The notes: generated by a model from the letters alone, not told the origin. Positions 20,801-30,942 are shown, counted from the first letter of the stretch. The stretch is 64,000 nt of DNA from Myxococcales bacterium (GCA_012798435.1 JAAZNF010000106.1:1-64000), one strand, 5' to 3'. A program made the numbers and translations.

Positions 20801-20892
20801 GAGTCGTCCTGGGCCAGGACGGGCAGGGAGCCCGAGATGGCGAATGAGCAGATAAATCCCAGCAGAAATCGGCGCGTGTTCAAAGACGGCAT
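17812..20892 (-). CDS. Very large exported S41 (C-terminal processing) PDZ protease
   Basis: 1026-residue exported protease; the signal peptide likely ends at VLA-Q near residue 27. A PDZ domain (GGLGIRIAIRKG through the GKPGTKVTIWIMR segment, about 180-265) sits in front of the S41 core. The core has the Ser site NAGSASASE and the Lys of GDQTFGKGS, the catalytic pair of CtpA/tail-specific proteases. After about residue 560 comes a long extension: beta-rich CARDB-like repeats (DRDGNGDGAIQPGEKIELEV), an SH3-like module (LRERPADDAATVGWLKKG) and a further beta domain. Usual CtpA is 400-500 residues, so half the protein is extra, probably for wall or substrate binding. The ATG at 20892 follows AAGGAG. 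Confidence 0.9.
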   Translation of the reverse strand: MPSLNTRRFLLGFICSFAISGSLPVLAQDDSQATAPKSTYDLNRMEVLSWTILQLKQDYVDPSRIRPEAMLRRTLQYLERRTPNVEISLGEKASSEVTGSEKNLVARVQAGGKRQEFPIGNPKTIWEMNYALVPVFRFLAANLEPGTDPKDIEFAAINGLLSSLDPHSNLLPPELFREMQLKTQGEFGGLGIRIAIRKGALTIISPLPDTPAARLGLRAMDQIVRINDQSTVNLPLDEAVNMLRGKPGTKVTIWIMRQGWSEPHPYVMTRETIQVRSIESKLLADRVGYIQIQDFAKNTPGDLLRHLNEMKREAKGLRGLILDLRNNAGGLLKAAVQVADLFLQSGIIVATVAYSEDGTPDKPEQKNREEQRATGDAVEPDLPLVVLVNAGSASASEILAGALKNLDRAVLLGDQTFGKGSVQVLNEHVPASVSGACLKLTVAEYLIPGDVSIQEVGVTPDIQMIPMIVDKDTVEAFAQPERFRERDIPAHLRRHANAVLKPAVQIAYLKEAPPQLAEGEEPPIEEPGFKEDYEIRLAHDLLLRAPSNRGTTMLDQAAGFLKEVTAREQKNLEERLRKLGVDWTAGTAQGGRGEASFRLIGEGVDAQGRARADSKVRLALSVRNTGSEPIYRLRAESACKHRLFDKREFLFGRINPGETRSFEVPLKIPRNTHTRTDDLRLTFFAEGSPAPTPLNVPISTQGLPLPAFGYSLRVVDRDGNGDGAIQPGEKIELEVTVHNLGAGPAFEAKGFLKNQSGRDLFLETGRGQVTFKDIPPGQSRSEHFAFRVPQDVAASELKMELNLYDATLGAGQTADVRLPLVPNPPYRIEKTQSNLEVRASRAELRERPADDAATVGWLKKGTVFAADRRAGRFLRLSAPNGWLGWVRDDAVAPTRRAPSGNPIVFCQFTPPVIELEALPEYLSNDSTVTLRGLVRNDDADVRDVAVWLGSDKVFLETGAEGGNPRRLPFEVNLSLDPGPNFITIVAREGTQFAAQQTLIVTRPGGLDFKKVDDTGVEEDPESLLME

Positions 20893-21228
20893 GGAGGCTC
20901 CTTCGGTGGCGTTCACGAGGAAGCTGCCCGCCCAGTTTGTCGCCGGCCCAGATCCAAGTCAAGACGGATCCAGGCCTGATCGTCCCTCATGACAGATCCA
21001 GCGAGTCCACCCGGTTGTTGCGGCGCCTTTCGGCGAGTTCACAGGTAGCCTACGCCCGGCCTGTGCTGTCAAGGGTCTCATCGCTTCGCGACTCGCTGCG
21101 CTTCGGGCTTTCTCCGGGATTCTCCTATTGTGGTGAGGAATCAACCAATGATTCGAAAGACATAACGAACCTGCATGCAGCGTGGCCCGGATTGGACAAG
21201 CGGCCCGGGCTGTGCTTGGAATGTGGCG
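20893..21228. other. 336-nt intergenic region upstream of the S41 protease
   Basis: This gap lies between the divergent protease gene and the unknown gene at 21229. It holds the protease promoter at 20934-20962, and a second TTGACA on the minus strand at 21072-21067 with a weak TACCTG 18 nt further. No convincing plus-strand promoter for the gene at 21229 was found, and no other gene or repeat was seen. Confidence 0.5.
20934..20962 (-). promoter_or_regulatory. Promoter of the S41 protease gene
   Basis: Minus-strand TTGACT (20962-20957), 17-nt spacer, CAAACT (20939-20934). It leaves a leader of about 35 nt that includes the GAAGGAG ribosome site of the ATG at 20892. Confidence 0.6.
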
Positions 21229-22062
21229 ATGAGCGTGCTGCACCTCCCCGTTGGCAAGAAGGCCCTCTCCGGGTACCTGGACATACGGCCCCGGGATGAG
21301 GGGTTTTTCGGCGCTGGTTCCGCCGAACGCGAGCTCGAGGTTTCGTTCGGGGAGAGCGAGGCGGCGCTGGTCAGGCTGCGACGTGCGGGGCAGCGGCTGC
21401 AACTGGCGTACACCGGACCCGAGGGCGAGGCGTTTCGCCGCTGGTTGCGAGTCAACTTCCGCACCCGCCGGGTGCGCGGACCTCGGGGGGTGCTGGTGCT
21501 CCAGGCCCTGGGTGGCGACAGGTACCAGGCCCGCGCCGAGAGCCTACGCCAGGCCCAGGTGGAGGAGCTCTACATCGGCGAGCGTGTGTATCTCATGGGG
21601 GCGCGTCCCCGCAGCCTGCTCAACCCGGCCATTGCAGAACTCGATGAGAGGCTCGGCCGGATCTCGCTTCCTCCCCCAGCTCCGACGGCGGTGCTGCGCC
21701 AGCGGATCACCGAGGAGCTGGTGGCCGGGGGCTGGATCACCGGCCAGGCCGCGGGCGGCGGGCTGCTGCTGGAGGCCGGCCTGCGCCGCTCTGGAGCCGA
21801 GCTGCACCTCGTGCTGGAGCCGACCGACCTCTATCCGGCGCTGTTGCGGCTCGCCGCGGGGTTTTCCCACCACCAGATCGACCTCGGTGCAGTACTGGTG
21901 GCAGACGGCGCGCTGGCTCAGAAGTACCGCTCCAAGACGTCTCTTCCGCCCGCCTCGCTGGAACGGGCGAAGCGGGACGTCGAGGCGCTGCCCTTCCTGG
22001 TGCAGTGGCCGCTGTGCCTGTTCGCGCTCTCGCTGCGCCGCACGCTCAAGCGGGGCACCTGA
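21229..22062 (+). CDS. Protein of unknown function
   Basis: 277-residue protein that I do not recognise. It has no signal peptide or strong membrane helix, although the last 25 residues are fairly hydrophobic (VQWPLCLFALSLRRTLKR). The middle is basic (RRWLRVNFRTRRVRGPRG) and the whole sequence reads as alternating strands and helices rich in Leu, Arg and Glu. The frame has good coding character, unlike the overlapping ORF in another frame. I chose the ATG at 21229; an in-frame ATG at 21175 would add 18 residues. Neither has a good ribosome site. It converges on the small exported-protein gene 76 nt downstream. Confidence 0.6.
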   Translation: MSVLHLPVGKKALSGYLDIRPRDEGFFGAGSAERELEVSFGESEAALVRLRRAGQRLQLAYTGPEGEAFRRWLRVNFRTRRVRGPRGVLVLQALGGDRYQARAESLRQAQVEELYIGERVYLMGARPRSLLNPAIAELDERLGRISLPPPAPTAVLRQRITEELVAGGWITGQAAGGGLLLEAGLRRSGAELHLVLEPTDLYPALLRLAAGFSHHQIDLGAVLVADGALAQKYRSKTSLPPASLERAKRDVEALPFLVQWPLCLFALSLRRTLKRGT

Positions 22063-22138
22063 GCGCGTCTCCGCCCCCGGTCTTCGCCCCCTTCGGTTTC
22101 GTGGAAAGAGCCCTGAACTTCAGACCGGCCGGGACCCT

Positions 22139-22681
22139 TCAGGGCACGGCGATTTGCATGGGCAGGCCAGTGGGGGAAGCGGATTTTTCACCGAGGAAGA
22201 TCTGCTCGATCGGGGCCGGGGCGCCGTCGATCTTGAGATCGACCAACATCTTGCGCAGCCCCGGGACCTTGAGATCGAGCCCGTCCTCGCCCTCTCGCAG
22301 CGTGGTCGAGAACATCACGATCCGGTCGCCGTTGTTCTTGGCCCAGCCCGGACCCTTCTCGTCGATCCGCTTCAGCTCCTTGAGCGGGCGGTCGAGGTCC
22401 AGCCGGCCCTCGAAGAGCACGGGCTTGCCCGCGTTCGTGAAACGGACGTGGATGCCCTCGGTGTCCTGCCACAGGAAGAGCCCGACCTTCTGGCCGGGGG
22501 TGTAGGCGGGTTTCCCCCTGAGCAGCGCGCCCGCCACCGGCACCGGCTTGGGCTTGGGGGCGTCGGTCTTGGCCGGCGCACCGGCCGCCGGGGCCACCGG
22601 CGGCGTCTGGGCCCACGATGGCACGGACGAGGCGAACATGAAGACGACGAGCGAGAACGTCACGGCGAGGCGGAGCGGCAT
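22139..22681 (-). CDS. Small exported protein of unknown function
   Basis: 180-residue protein with a clear signal peptide (likely cleavage after SWA-Q, near residue 24). A short Pro/Ala linker leads to a single domain of about 130 residues. Its central part (LFLWQDTEGIHVRFTNAGKPVLFEGRL split by strands) suggests a small beta-sandwich. I do not recognise the family. It is expected in the periplasm. The ATG follows GGGAGG, and a TTGACG/TACCAT promoter is read upstream, back to back with the porin promoter, so the two genes may be co-regulated. Confidence 0.65.
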   Translation of the reverse strand: MPLRLAVTFSLVVFMFASSVPSWAQTPPVAPAAGAPAKTDAPKPKPVPVAGALLRGKPAYTPGQKVGLFLWQDTEGIHVRFTNAGKPVLFEGRLDLDRPLKELKRIDEKGPGWAKNNGDRIVMFSTTLREGEDGLDLKVPGLRKMLVDLKIDGAPAPIEQIFLGEKSASPTGLPMQIAVP

Positions 22682-22708
22682 ACGACCTCCCGGGTTGGAA
22701 CAGCGGCG

Positions 22709-22737
22709 ATGGTATTGAGCTTGCGTGGCCTCGTCAA
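22709..22737 (-). promoter_or_regulatory. Promoter of the small exported-protein gene
   Basis: Minus-strand TTGACG (22737-22732), 17-nt spacer, TACCAT (22714-22709). The leader of about 25 nt carries the GGGAGG ribosome site. It is divergent from the porin promoter, with the two -35 boxes 22 nt apart. Confidence 0.6.
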
Positions 22738-22759
22738 GCCAAATGACTCACGTCTTTTC

Positions 22760-22788
22760 TTGACACGGTGCGCCGGGATCGCATACAT
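22760..22788 (+). promoter_or_regulatory. Candidate promoter of the porin gene
   Basis: Perfect -35 TTGACA at 22760-22765. The -10 is weaker: ATACAT at 22783-22788 with a 17-nt spacer, or CATACA with 16. The resulting leader of about 35 nt contains GGAAAGGAG before the ATG at 22831. Confidence 0.45.
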
Positions 22789-22830
22789 GGGCGGCGTTTC
22801 ATTGCCTTCCACCGGGAAAGGAGAGCTTCC

Positions 22831-24147
22831 ATGTCGAAGATGACCCTTTGTCTCTCGCTCAGTCTGGTCCTGTGTTTCGGGGCCGCCGCCAACGTCTTCG
22901 CCGACGACGAGAAGTCCACCGAGGCCGGCTTCGAAGGCTGGGACAGCGACAAACCTGCCGACAAGCCGGCGGCCAAGCCAGAGGAGAAGCCCGCCGACAA
23001 GCCTGCCGACAAGCCCGCCGAGCAACCGGCGGAGAAGCCTGCCGAGGCGCCCAAGGCGCCCGAGGTGGGCGCCGGCGCCAACGCCCCGGGGAGCCACCCC
23101 AACATCGTTCCCACCGTGAGCACCCAGTACGGCGCGCTCACCATCCTGGGCGTGTTCCAGACCCTGTTCGACAACAACATCATCCTCAAGAACGCCCCCA
23201 CCGACACCCACTACACCAAGATGAGCTTCGACTTCCAGCGGGCACGCATCATCCTCAAGGGCCACCTGGTTTCCGAAAACCTCACCTACTTCTTCCAGGG
23301 TGACGCGCGCAACATGCTATCCTTCGCGCTCGACATGTTCGCGGGCTACAAGTTCGGCGCGTCCGGCTTCTCCTTCCGGGTGGGGCGCTTCGTTCCCGAG
23401 TTCGGCTATATGATGCCCCGCAACACCGCCGACCTCGCCGCCATCAACTACCCGCTGTACATCACCAACGGCCGCTTCGCGGTGTGGCGCCAGATCGGCA
23501 TCGAGGCCATGTACCAGAAGGACGCGCTCCAGCTCCGCCTGGGCGTGTTCAACGGCTTGCTCTACGACCAGCTCCAGATCAACCCCTCGGACGTGTACAT
23601 GCAGATGGGCACGGTCACCATCGGTGGCACCGACTACACCAACTACTCGGACAACAACAAGATGAAGGACTTCCTGCTGCGCGCGAGCTACAAGGTGTCC
23701 AAGGAGCTCTCGCTGGACTTCTCGGGCTGGTTCGGCTTCCCGGTGAGTTTCACCAACGCGGACGAGAACGACTTCGTGTTCATGGGCGGTCCCGGCTTCG
23801 AGTACAACGACGGCAAGCTCCACCTCATCGGCGAGGTCATGTTCCGGGCAATCAAGTTCGGCGACGACGCCGCCGATCCGGGCTCGCTCACGGGCCTCGG
23901 CGCCTGGCTCCACGGCGGCTACCGGCTCACCGACGTCGTCGAGGGCATCCTGCGCCTCGACCTCTCCGACCCCATCATGGGCAAGGACGCCAACGACATG
24001 CTGATGCGCGTCACCACCGGCGCCCACTTCTGGCTGGAGGAGAAGCACTTCCGTATCCTCACCAACCTGTTCGTGGACATCCCGGTAGAGGGCGACAACC
24101 GCCAGGTGCCGATGGGCATCCAGGTCCAGTTCGCCGCACTGTGGTAG
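22831..24147 (+). CDS. Outer-membrane beta-barrel porin (OprO/OprP-like)
   Basis: 438-residue exported protein: signal peptide with likely cleavage after VFA-D (residue 24), then a 45-residue low-complexity linker of PADKP/PAEKP repeats, then a beta-barrel. Barrel signs are the alternating strands, the opening FDFQRARIILKGHL, Gly/Asp-rich turns and a C-terminal strand ending in an aromatic residue (VQFAALW). This resembles phosphate-selective porins O/P, but selectivity cannot be read. The charged Pro/Ala/Lys linker could pass through or bind peptidoglycan. The ATG at 22831 has a good GGAAAGGAG site. The gene stands alone between two promoters. Confidence 0.78.
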   Translation: MSKMTLCLSLSLVLCFGAAANVFADDEKSTEAGFEGWDSDKPADKPAAKPEEKPADKPADKPAEQPAEKPAEAPKAPEVGAGANAPGSHPNIVPTVSTQYGALTILGVFQTLFDNNIILKNAPTDTHYTKMSFDFQRARIILKGHLVSENLTYFFQGDARNMLSFALDMFAGYKFGASGFSFRVGRFVPEFGYMMPRNTADLAAINYPLYITNGRFAVWRQIGIEAMYQKDALQLRLGVFNGLLYDQLQINPSDVYMQMGTVTIGGTDYTNYSDNNKMKDFLLRASYKVSKELSLDFSGWFGFPVSFTNADENDFVFMGGPGFEYNDGKLHLIGEVMFRAIKFGDDAADPGSLTGLGAWLHGGYRLTDVVEGILRLDLSDPIMGKDANDMLMRVTTGAHFWLEEKHFRILTNLFVDIPVEGDNRQVPMGIQVQFAALW

Positions 24148-24248
24148 ACGCGCCGCGAAAGGTCTGACCTCCCCCGGCCCTTCCTCCACGATTTTCGGGC
24201 GCTCTTCGTAATCCAGGTTCCAGCCACTCCGGTTTTCCCCGGTTTCGC

Positions 24249-24277
24249 TTGACACCCCAGTCAACGCGTGCTACGAA
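24249..24277 (+). promoter_or_regulatory. Candidate promoter of acs
   Basis: Perfect TTGACA (24249-24254), 17-nt spacer, TACGAA (24272-24277). The untranslated leader would be about 70 nt, ending in a strong GGAGGAGA ribosome site before the ATG at 24353. Confidence 0.5.
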
Positions 24278-24352
24278 GCTCCCGCGAAAAAATCGGTAGC
24301 AGCGAAAAAGCGGCGTCTGCCTTTCTGATAACCCCCAAGGAGGAGATTGAAC

Positions 24353-26335
<1,983 letters not shown>

Positions 26336-26358
26336 GCGCGCTCGCAGAAGCGCATCGA

Positions 26359-26386
26359 GGCCCGGCCTGCGCCGGGCCTTTTTTTT
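26359..26386 (+). terminator. Intrinsic terminator of acs
   Basis: Perfect 8-bp stem GGCCCGGC/GCCGGGCC (26359-26366, 26371-26378) with a CTGC loop, followed directly by eight T. It is the clearest intrinsic terminator in the window. Confidence 0.95.
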
Positions 26387-26410
26387 GGGGGAGATTTCCA
26401 TCCCTGGCCC

Positions 26411-26439
26411 TTGTCAAGATCTGTCGGAGGACATAAACA
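26411..26439 (+). promoter_or_regulatory. Candidate promoter of trxB
   Basis: TTGTCA (26411-26416), 17-nt spacer, TAAACA (26434-26439), directly after the acs terminator. The -10 is imperfect. The leader of about 65 nt ends in AGGAAGGAGG. Confidence 0.45.
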
Positions 26440-26509
26440 TCGGCATGGCCGAGAGCGCGACCCGCACCAGCCCAAAGGGGTGCCGGCGCCAGGAAGGAGG
26501 ATGACTGCG

Positions 26510-27472
26510 ATGGTTGACGAGGCGTTGCATGACGTGGTGATCCTGGGGGCCGGGCCGGCCGGTCTGGCGGCGGCGATCTACACCACGCGCAGCCGGCTGG
26601 ATACGGTGGTGCTGGACGCCCAGGGCGGCGGCGGGCAGCTCGCCATCATCGATCGCATCGAGAACTACCCCGGCTTCGACAAGGCCGTGACCGGCATGGA
26701 GCTCTTCGAGGCCATGCGGCGTCAGGCCGAGGGCTTCGGCGTGCAGGTCGGCTTCGACCAGGCGCAGAAGCTGGAAGCGGACGATGCGTCGGTGACCGTC
26801 ATCGGCGACGCCGGCCGCTACCGCGCCCGGGCGCTCATCGTGGCCACCGGGGCGCGCCACCGCGAGCTGTGCATCCCCAGCGAAGAGCGGCTCAAGGGCC
26901 GCGGGGTGAGCTACTGCGCCACCTGCGACGGGAACTTCTTCGCGAAAAAGCCGGTGGCCGTCATCGGTGGCGGCGACACCGCCGTGAAGGAGGCCATCTA
27001 CCTGTCCCGTATCGTTGAGAAGGTGTACCTGGTCCACCGCCGCGATCGCCTGCGGGCGGAGGCGCTCCTTCAAGAGCGCATCCGCGAGCGGCCCAACGTC
27101 GAATTCTGCTTCGACTCGGTGGTGGACGAGATCGAGGGGACGGATGCGGTGAGCGGAGTGCGGCTCAAGAACACAAAGACCGGCGAGCTCCGCCGCATCG
27201 CGGTCGAGGGCGTGTTCGTGTTCGTCGGCATCCTGCCGAACGCGGAGTTCCTCTCCGGTCACGTCGATCTCGACCCGCTGGGGTTCGTGCGCACCGACCC
27301 CCGCATGCGCACGCGCCATCCCCGCATCTTCGCCGCCGGGGACGTGCGCGCCGATTCGGTGCGCCAGATCGGCGCCGCGGTGGGGGACGGCATCACCGCC
27401 GCGGTCACCATCCAGGAGATGCTGGACACCGAGACCCCGCCGCGCCGCTGCGGGCCCGAGTGCGCCATCTGA
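26510..27472 (+). CDS. trxB: Thioredoxin reductase
   Basis: 320-residue NADPH- and FAD-dependent flavoprotein that reduces thioredoxin. The FAD motif GAGPAGLAAA is at residues 13-22, the redox-active pair is Cys136/Cys139 in SYCATCDG, the NADPH motif is GGGDTAVKEA and the second FAD motif is FAAGDVR. Two in-frame ATGs compete. The one at 26501 directly abuts GGAGG, too close for a ribosome, so I chose 26510, which has a 9-nt spacing. The C-terminus ends in an extra Cys (RRCGPECAI), a small oddity. A tandem-FKBP lipoprotein follows from its own promoter. Both touch protein folding or redox, but co-regulation is only a guess. Confidence 0.93.
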   Translation: MVDEALHDVVILGAGPAGLAAAIYTTRSRLDTVVLDAQGGGGQLAIIDRIENYPGFDKAVTGMELFEAMRRQAEGFGVQVGFDQAQKLEADDASVTVIGDAGRYRARALIVATGARHRELCIPSEERLKGRGVSYCATCDGNFFAKKPVAVIGGGDTAVKEAIYLSRIVEKVYLVHRRDRLRAEALLQERIRERPNVEFCFDSVVDEIEGTDAVSGVRLKNTKTGELRRIAVEGVFVFVGILPNAEFLSGHVDLDPLGFVRTDPRMRTRHPRIFAAGDVRADSVRQIGAAVGDGITAAVTIQEMLDTETPPRRCGPECAI

Positions 27473-27512
27473 GCGCGCGCGGGTCCAGAGGCCCCCGCGA
27501 CGTGCGCGGCGC

Positions 27513-27541
27513 TTGCCAAGCGGCCCGTCTTGATGCAGGCT
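27513..27541 (+). promoter_or_regulatory. Candidate promoter giving a leaderless FKBP mRNA
   Basis: TTGCCA (27513-27518), 17-nt spacer, CAGGCT (27536-27541). The ATG at 27549 starts 7 nt after the -10, so the transcript should begin at about the start codon. There is no properly spaced Shine-Dalgarno. Confidence 0.45.
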
Positions 27542-27548
27542 GTGCCCC

Positions 27549-28442
<894 letters not shown>

Positions 28443-28825
28443 GGCCGCACGTCGTCATTCTGCCGGCCTGCGCCATGTCCTTCATCGGTTGCTCCTCCGA
28501 TCCATGCTTCTTCGACAACGGAGTTGATCCACCGGATGCCGCGGACGGTGGCGGCGGATGACGCGCCCGGAGACTTACGCCCCGGTGGCGCTCGAGCTGA
28601 ATTTCTGCGCTTCCCGCGGGAGGTGGCGCCGGGTGGTCGAGGCCAAGGCCATGCGGATTTTTCCCGCCTCGCGTTCCAGGGCGACGGACTGGCCCGAGAC
28701 GGCGAGCTGGCCAGTCTGTGAATGCGGCGCGAGTTCCAGAAGCTCATCAACTTGAAACGCTGGATCCGGTTTCTTCCTGGTTCGCTCCGGGCTAGAATCT
28801 CTCCGGCTCATGCAGGAGGTGGGAC
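28443..28825 (+). other. 383-nt region with a possible lipoprotein-gene remnant and a -10 box
   Basis: Between the FKBP gene and the first glycosidase gene. Codons 28474-28561 read MSFIGCSSDPCFF followed by an Asp/Pro/Gly spacer and a stop; upstream in-frame codons read VVILPACA. That looks like a lipoprotein signal (FIGC) with the acidic spacer seen in other lipoproteins here. There is no ribosome site, no clear start, and the frame closes at once. I read it as a possible broken gene, not a working one. The TAGAAT box at 28793-28798 is described separately. Confidence 0.3.
28793..28798 (+). promoter_or_regulatory. -10 box of the first glycosidase gene
   Basis: TAGAAT preceded by GC, with only a T-rich TTTCTT at the -35 position (28770-28775, 17-nt spacer). 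The same CTAGAATC core lies upstream of the GH57 gene at 30940, so the two may share a regulator or sigma factor. Confidence 0.5.
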
Positions 28826-30778
28826 ATGAGACGGGCGCTGCTTTGGACGGGGATGTCGTGGCTGCTGCTTCCTGTTGCGCTCGCGGACGTCGGGGACAAC
28901 AGCGTAGGCATGAACCTCCACATCGGCCCGCAGTCGTTCATCGACGCCGCGGCCGACCTGGGGGTGGGCTGGGTGCGCATGGACGCCAACTGGTTCGCGC
29001 TCGAGCCTTCGCGCGACGGCTACGACTGGGGCTGGCTGGACGCCTCGGTCGACCGCGCCACCGCCGCCGGCCTGCGGGTGTTTCTCACCCTGGGCTACAC
29101 CCCCGCCTGGGTCGCCCGCCACGGGGACAGCGATGGCGATCCGGGCAACGACTGCCCCGACGACTCGCTCGACTGGGCGGATTTCGTGGCCGACGCCGTC
29201 ACCCACTACCGCGCGCGCGGGGTGACCCACTTCGGCCTGTGGAACGAGCCCAACCTGGGGCAGTTTTTCGAGGGGACGGTGGAGGAGTACGTGAGCCTCA
29301 TCGTGCTCCCCGGAGCGGCGGCGCTGCGCGGTGTGTGCGCCGACTGCAAGGTGCTGGGGCCGGATCTCGCCAACGTGGGCGATTGCGACGACTACCTCGA
29401 GCGGGTGCTGCAACTCGCCGGGCGCGGCGCCTTCGACATCATCACCCACCACAGCTACAACGGCTTCAGCGAGACCGGCTGGCAGATCTGGGACGGGGAC
29501 GGGTTCATCAACGTCCTCGACGACCAGCGTTTCCCCTTCACCCGCCGCGACCTGCGCCAACTCCTCGACGCGGCCGGCTACAACGGCGAGGTGTGGATCA
29601 CCGAGACCGGCTACCGCGCCACCCCCATCGGCGACGCCACCAATGAGAACCTCCAGGCCACCTACGTGCGCCGGGTGCTGGAGGAGCAGCTCAAGCGCGC
29701 CTGGTACACCGCGAGCTTCTTCTACGAGATCTGCGACTGCGGGGTGGACCAGCCGGGCTGCACCATCGACGGTTTCGGCCTGATGCGGCCCACCGCGGGG
29801 CAGTTCGACACCCGGCGCTTCCCGCAGGATTTTCGGCTCAAGCCGGCCTTCCTGCTGCTGCGGCAGTTCATCGCCGATCACCCCGAGATCACCGGCCGCG
29901 AGCCGCCGCCCCAGTGCGGCGATGGCATCGACAACGATCGCGATGGGCTCACCGACCTCGAGGACCGCGGCTGCACCTCGGCCACCGACAACGACGAGTC
30001 GGACGATCCGGCGCGAGCGCGCCTGGACGCCTATTGCCTGGAAGCGCGGCCGGTACTGGACGGCGATCTGGGAGAGTTTGGCCCGGAGGGCTGGATCACG
30101 CTACCCGCCTCTGCCTGGCACGGCACCGAACCGCTGGGCGCGGGCGATCTTTCGGTGCGGCTCTCGGCCCGCTGGACGGCCGAGGGGCTCTTCTTCGGCG
30201 TCGAGGTCCAGGACGACGTCCACGACAACAGCCACCCGCCGGCGGACCTGTGGCAGGGCGACAGCGTGCAGCTGGCCTTCGACGTGGGACGGAACGGCGG
30301 GCTGGCCTATGACAGCACCGACGATCACGAGATCAACTTCGCCCTGTCGAACGACCTGCCGGCGACCTTCCGCTACCGCGGCCCGAGCGGCGCCTCCGAC
30401 GACTTCGGCCTGGCGGTGCTGCGCCGGGAGGATCGGACCTCCTACGAGATCCGCATCGGCCCGACGGCGCTGCCTGGCCTGGCCCTGGCGGCGGGGTCGC
30501 TTTCGAACTTTTCGTTCCTGGTCAACGACGCCGACGGCGCCGGCCGGGTGGGGTGGATGGAGTGGACGCCGGGGATCGGCATGGCCAAGGCGCCGGCCTA
30601 CTACGCGAGATTGCCCTGTCCGCCACCTGTAGCGGCGGCCTCCAGCCCGACGGGGGAAGCGACGCCGGGTTTGACGCCGGGAGCGACGCGGGGGCCGACG
30701 GTTCTGACGCTTCCGCCGACGCCGGTCATGACGGGGGGGGCGACGCTGGTAGCGACCCGTCACCCGACCCGGACGTAG
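28826..30778 (+). CDS. Secreted clan-A glycoside hydrolase with CBM9-like domain (frameshifted near 3' end)
   Basis: Signal peptide (cleavage near VALA-D, residue 20), then a TIM-barrel glycosidase like GH39/GH5/GH53 enzymes: acid/base Glu141 in LWNEPN and nucleophile Glu260 in WITETGY. Residues about 370-400 hold a Ca-binding-like stretch (CGDGIDNDRDGLTD). Residues about 402-610 form a CBM9/DOMON-like beta-sandwich (LDGDLGEFG, LWQGDSVQLAFD). The written frame ends at 30778 with a Pro/Thr-rich tail that I think is false: from about 30657 the other frame encodes an Asp/Gly/Ala spacer and a sorting tail. Substrate unknown; next to starch enzymes, it may attack another polymer. The ATG follows GGAGG. 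Confidence 0.82.
   Translation: MRRALLWTGMSWLLLPVALADVGDNSVGMNLHIGPQSFIDAAADLGVGWVRMDANWFALEPSRDGYDWGWLDASVDRATAAGLRVFLTLGYTPAWVARHGDSDGDPGNDCPDDSLDWADFVADAVTHYRARGVTHFGLWNEPNLGQFFEGTVEEYVSLIVLPGAAALRGVCADCKVLGPDLANVGDCDDYLERVLQLAGRGAFDIITHHSYNGFSETGWQIWDGDGFINVLDDQRFPFTRRDLRQLLDAAGYNGEVWITETGYRATPIGDATNENLQATYVRRVLEEQLKRAWYTASFFYEICDCGVDQPGCTIDGFGLMRPTAGQFDTRRFPQDFRLKPAFLLLRQFIADHPEITGREPPPQCGDGIDNDRDGLTDLEDRGCTSATDNDESDDPARARLDAYCLEARPVLDGDLGEFGPEGWITLPASAWHGTEPLGAGDLSVRLSARWTAEGLFFGVEVQDDVHDNSHPPADLWQGDSVQLAFDVGRNGGLAYDSTDDHEINFALSNDLPATFRYRGPSGASDDFGLAVLRREDRTSYEIRIGPTALPGLALAAGSLSNFSFLVNDADGAGRVGWMEWTPGIGMAKAPAYYARLPCPPPVAAASSPTGEATPGLTPGATRGPTVLTLPPTPVMTGGATLVATRHPTRT
30652..30656 (+). 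other. G5 homopolymer, proposed frameshift site
   Basis: Adding one G here (or slipping back one base) joins the glycosidase frame to the frame reading SDAGFDAGSDAG and the sorting tail. The cause may be a sequencing error, a real mutation, or slippage at the G-run. Confidence 0.55.
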
Positions 30779-30942
30779 ATGCCGGGAGCGACGCCGGGCC
30801 CGACGGGGGTGGGGACGGCGAGGTCGGCGGCTCGGGGTGCGGCTGCGCCTCGGCCCCGTGGGGCGGAGGCGTTCTCTTGCTCTGGCTGGCGCTGGTGCCT
30901 TGGCGGCGAAAGCCGCTTTCCCGCCGACGCGGTTCACGCTAG
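30657..30942 (+). other. Out-of-frame C-terminal tail: acidic spacer plus MYXO-CTERM-like sorting signal
   Basis: In the frame one base earlier than the glycosidase, codons 30657-30942 read a spacer of Asp, Gly, Ser and Ala (repeats of DAGSDAG). GSGCGCASAPWGG, a hydrophobic helix (VLLLWLALVPW) and an Arg/Lys-rich end follow. This matches the tail of the MopE-repeat protein ending at 48491 (GGCGCG, hydrophobic, RRR). In Myxococcota such Cys-containing tails are processed and hold proteins at the surface. It almost certainly belongs to the gene at 28826. Confidence 0.75.

Noticed and set aside
22950-23055. Short tandem DNA repeats that could suggest a CRISPR or repeat array
   Set aside because: They are in-frame codons for a PADKP-type linker of the porin with no spacers of constant length.
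30733-30740. G8 run as the frameshift site of the glycosidase
   Set aside because: The Asp/Gly/Ala spacer is already in the alternative frame well before this run, so the shift must lie upstream, near 30652.
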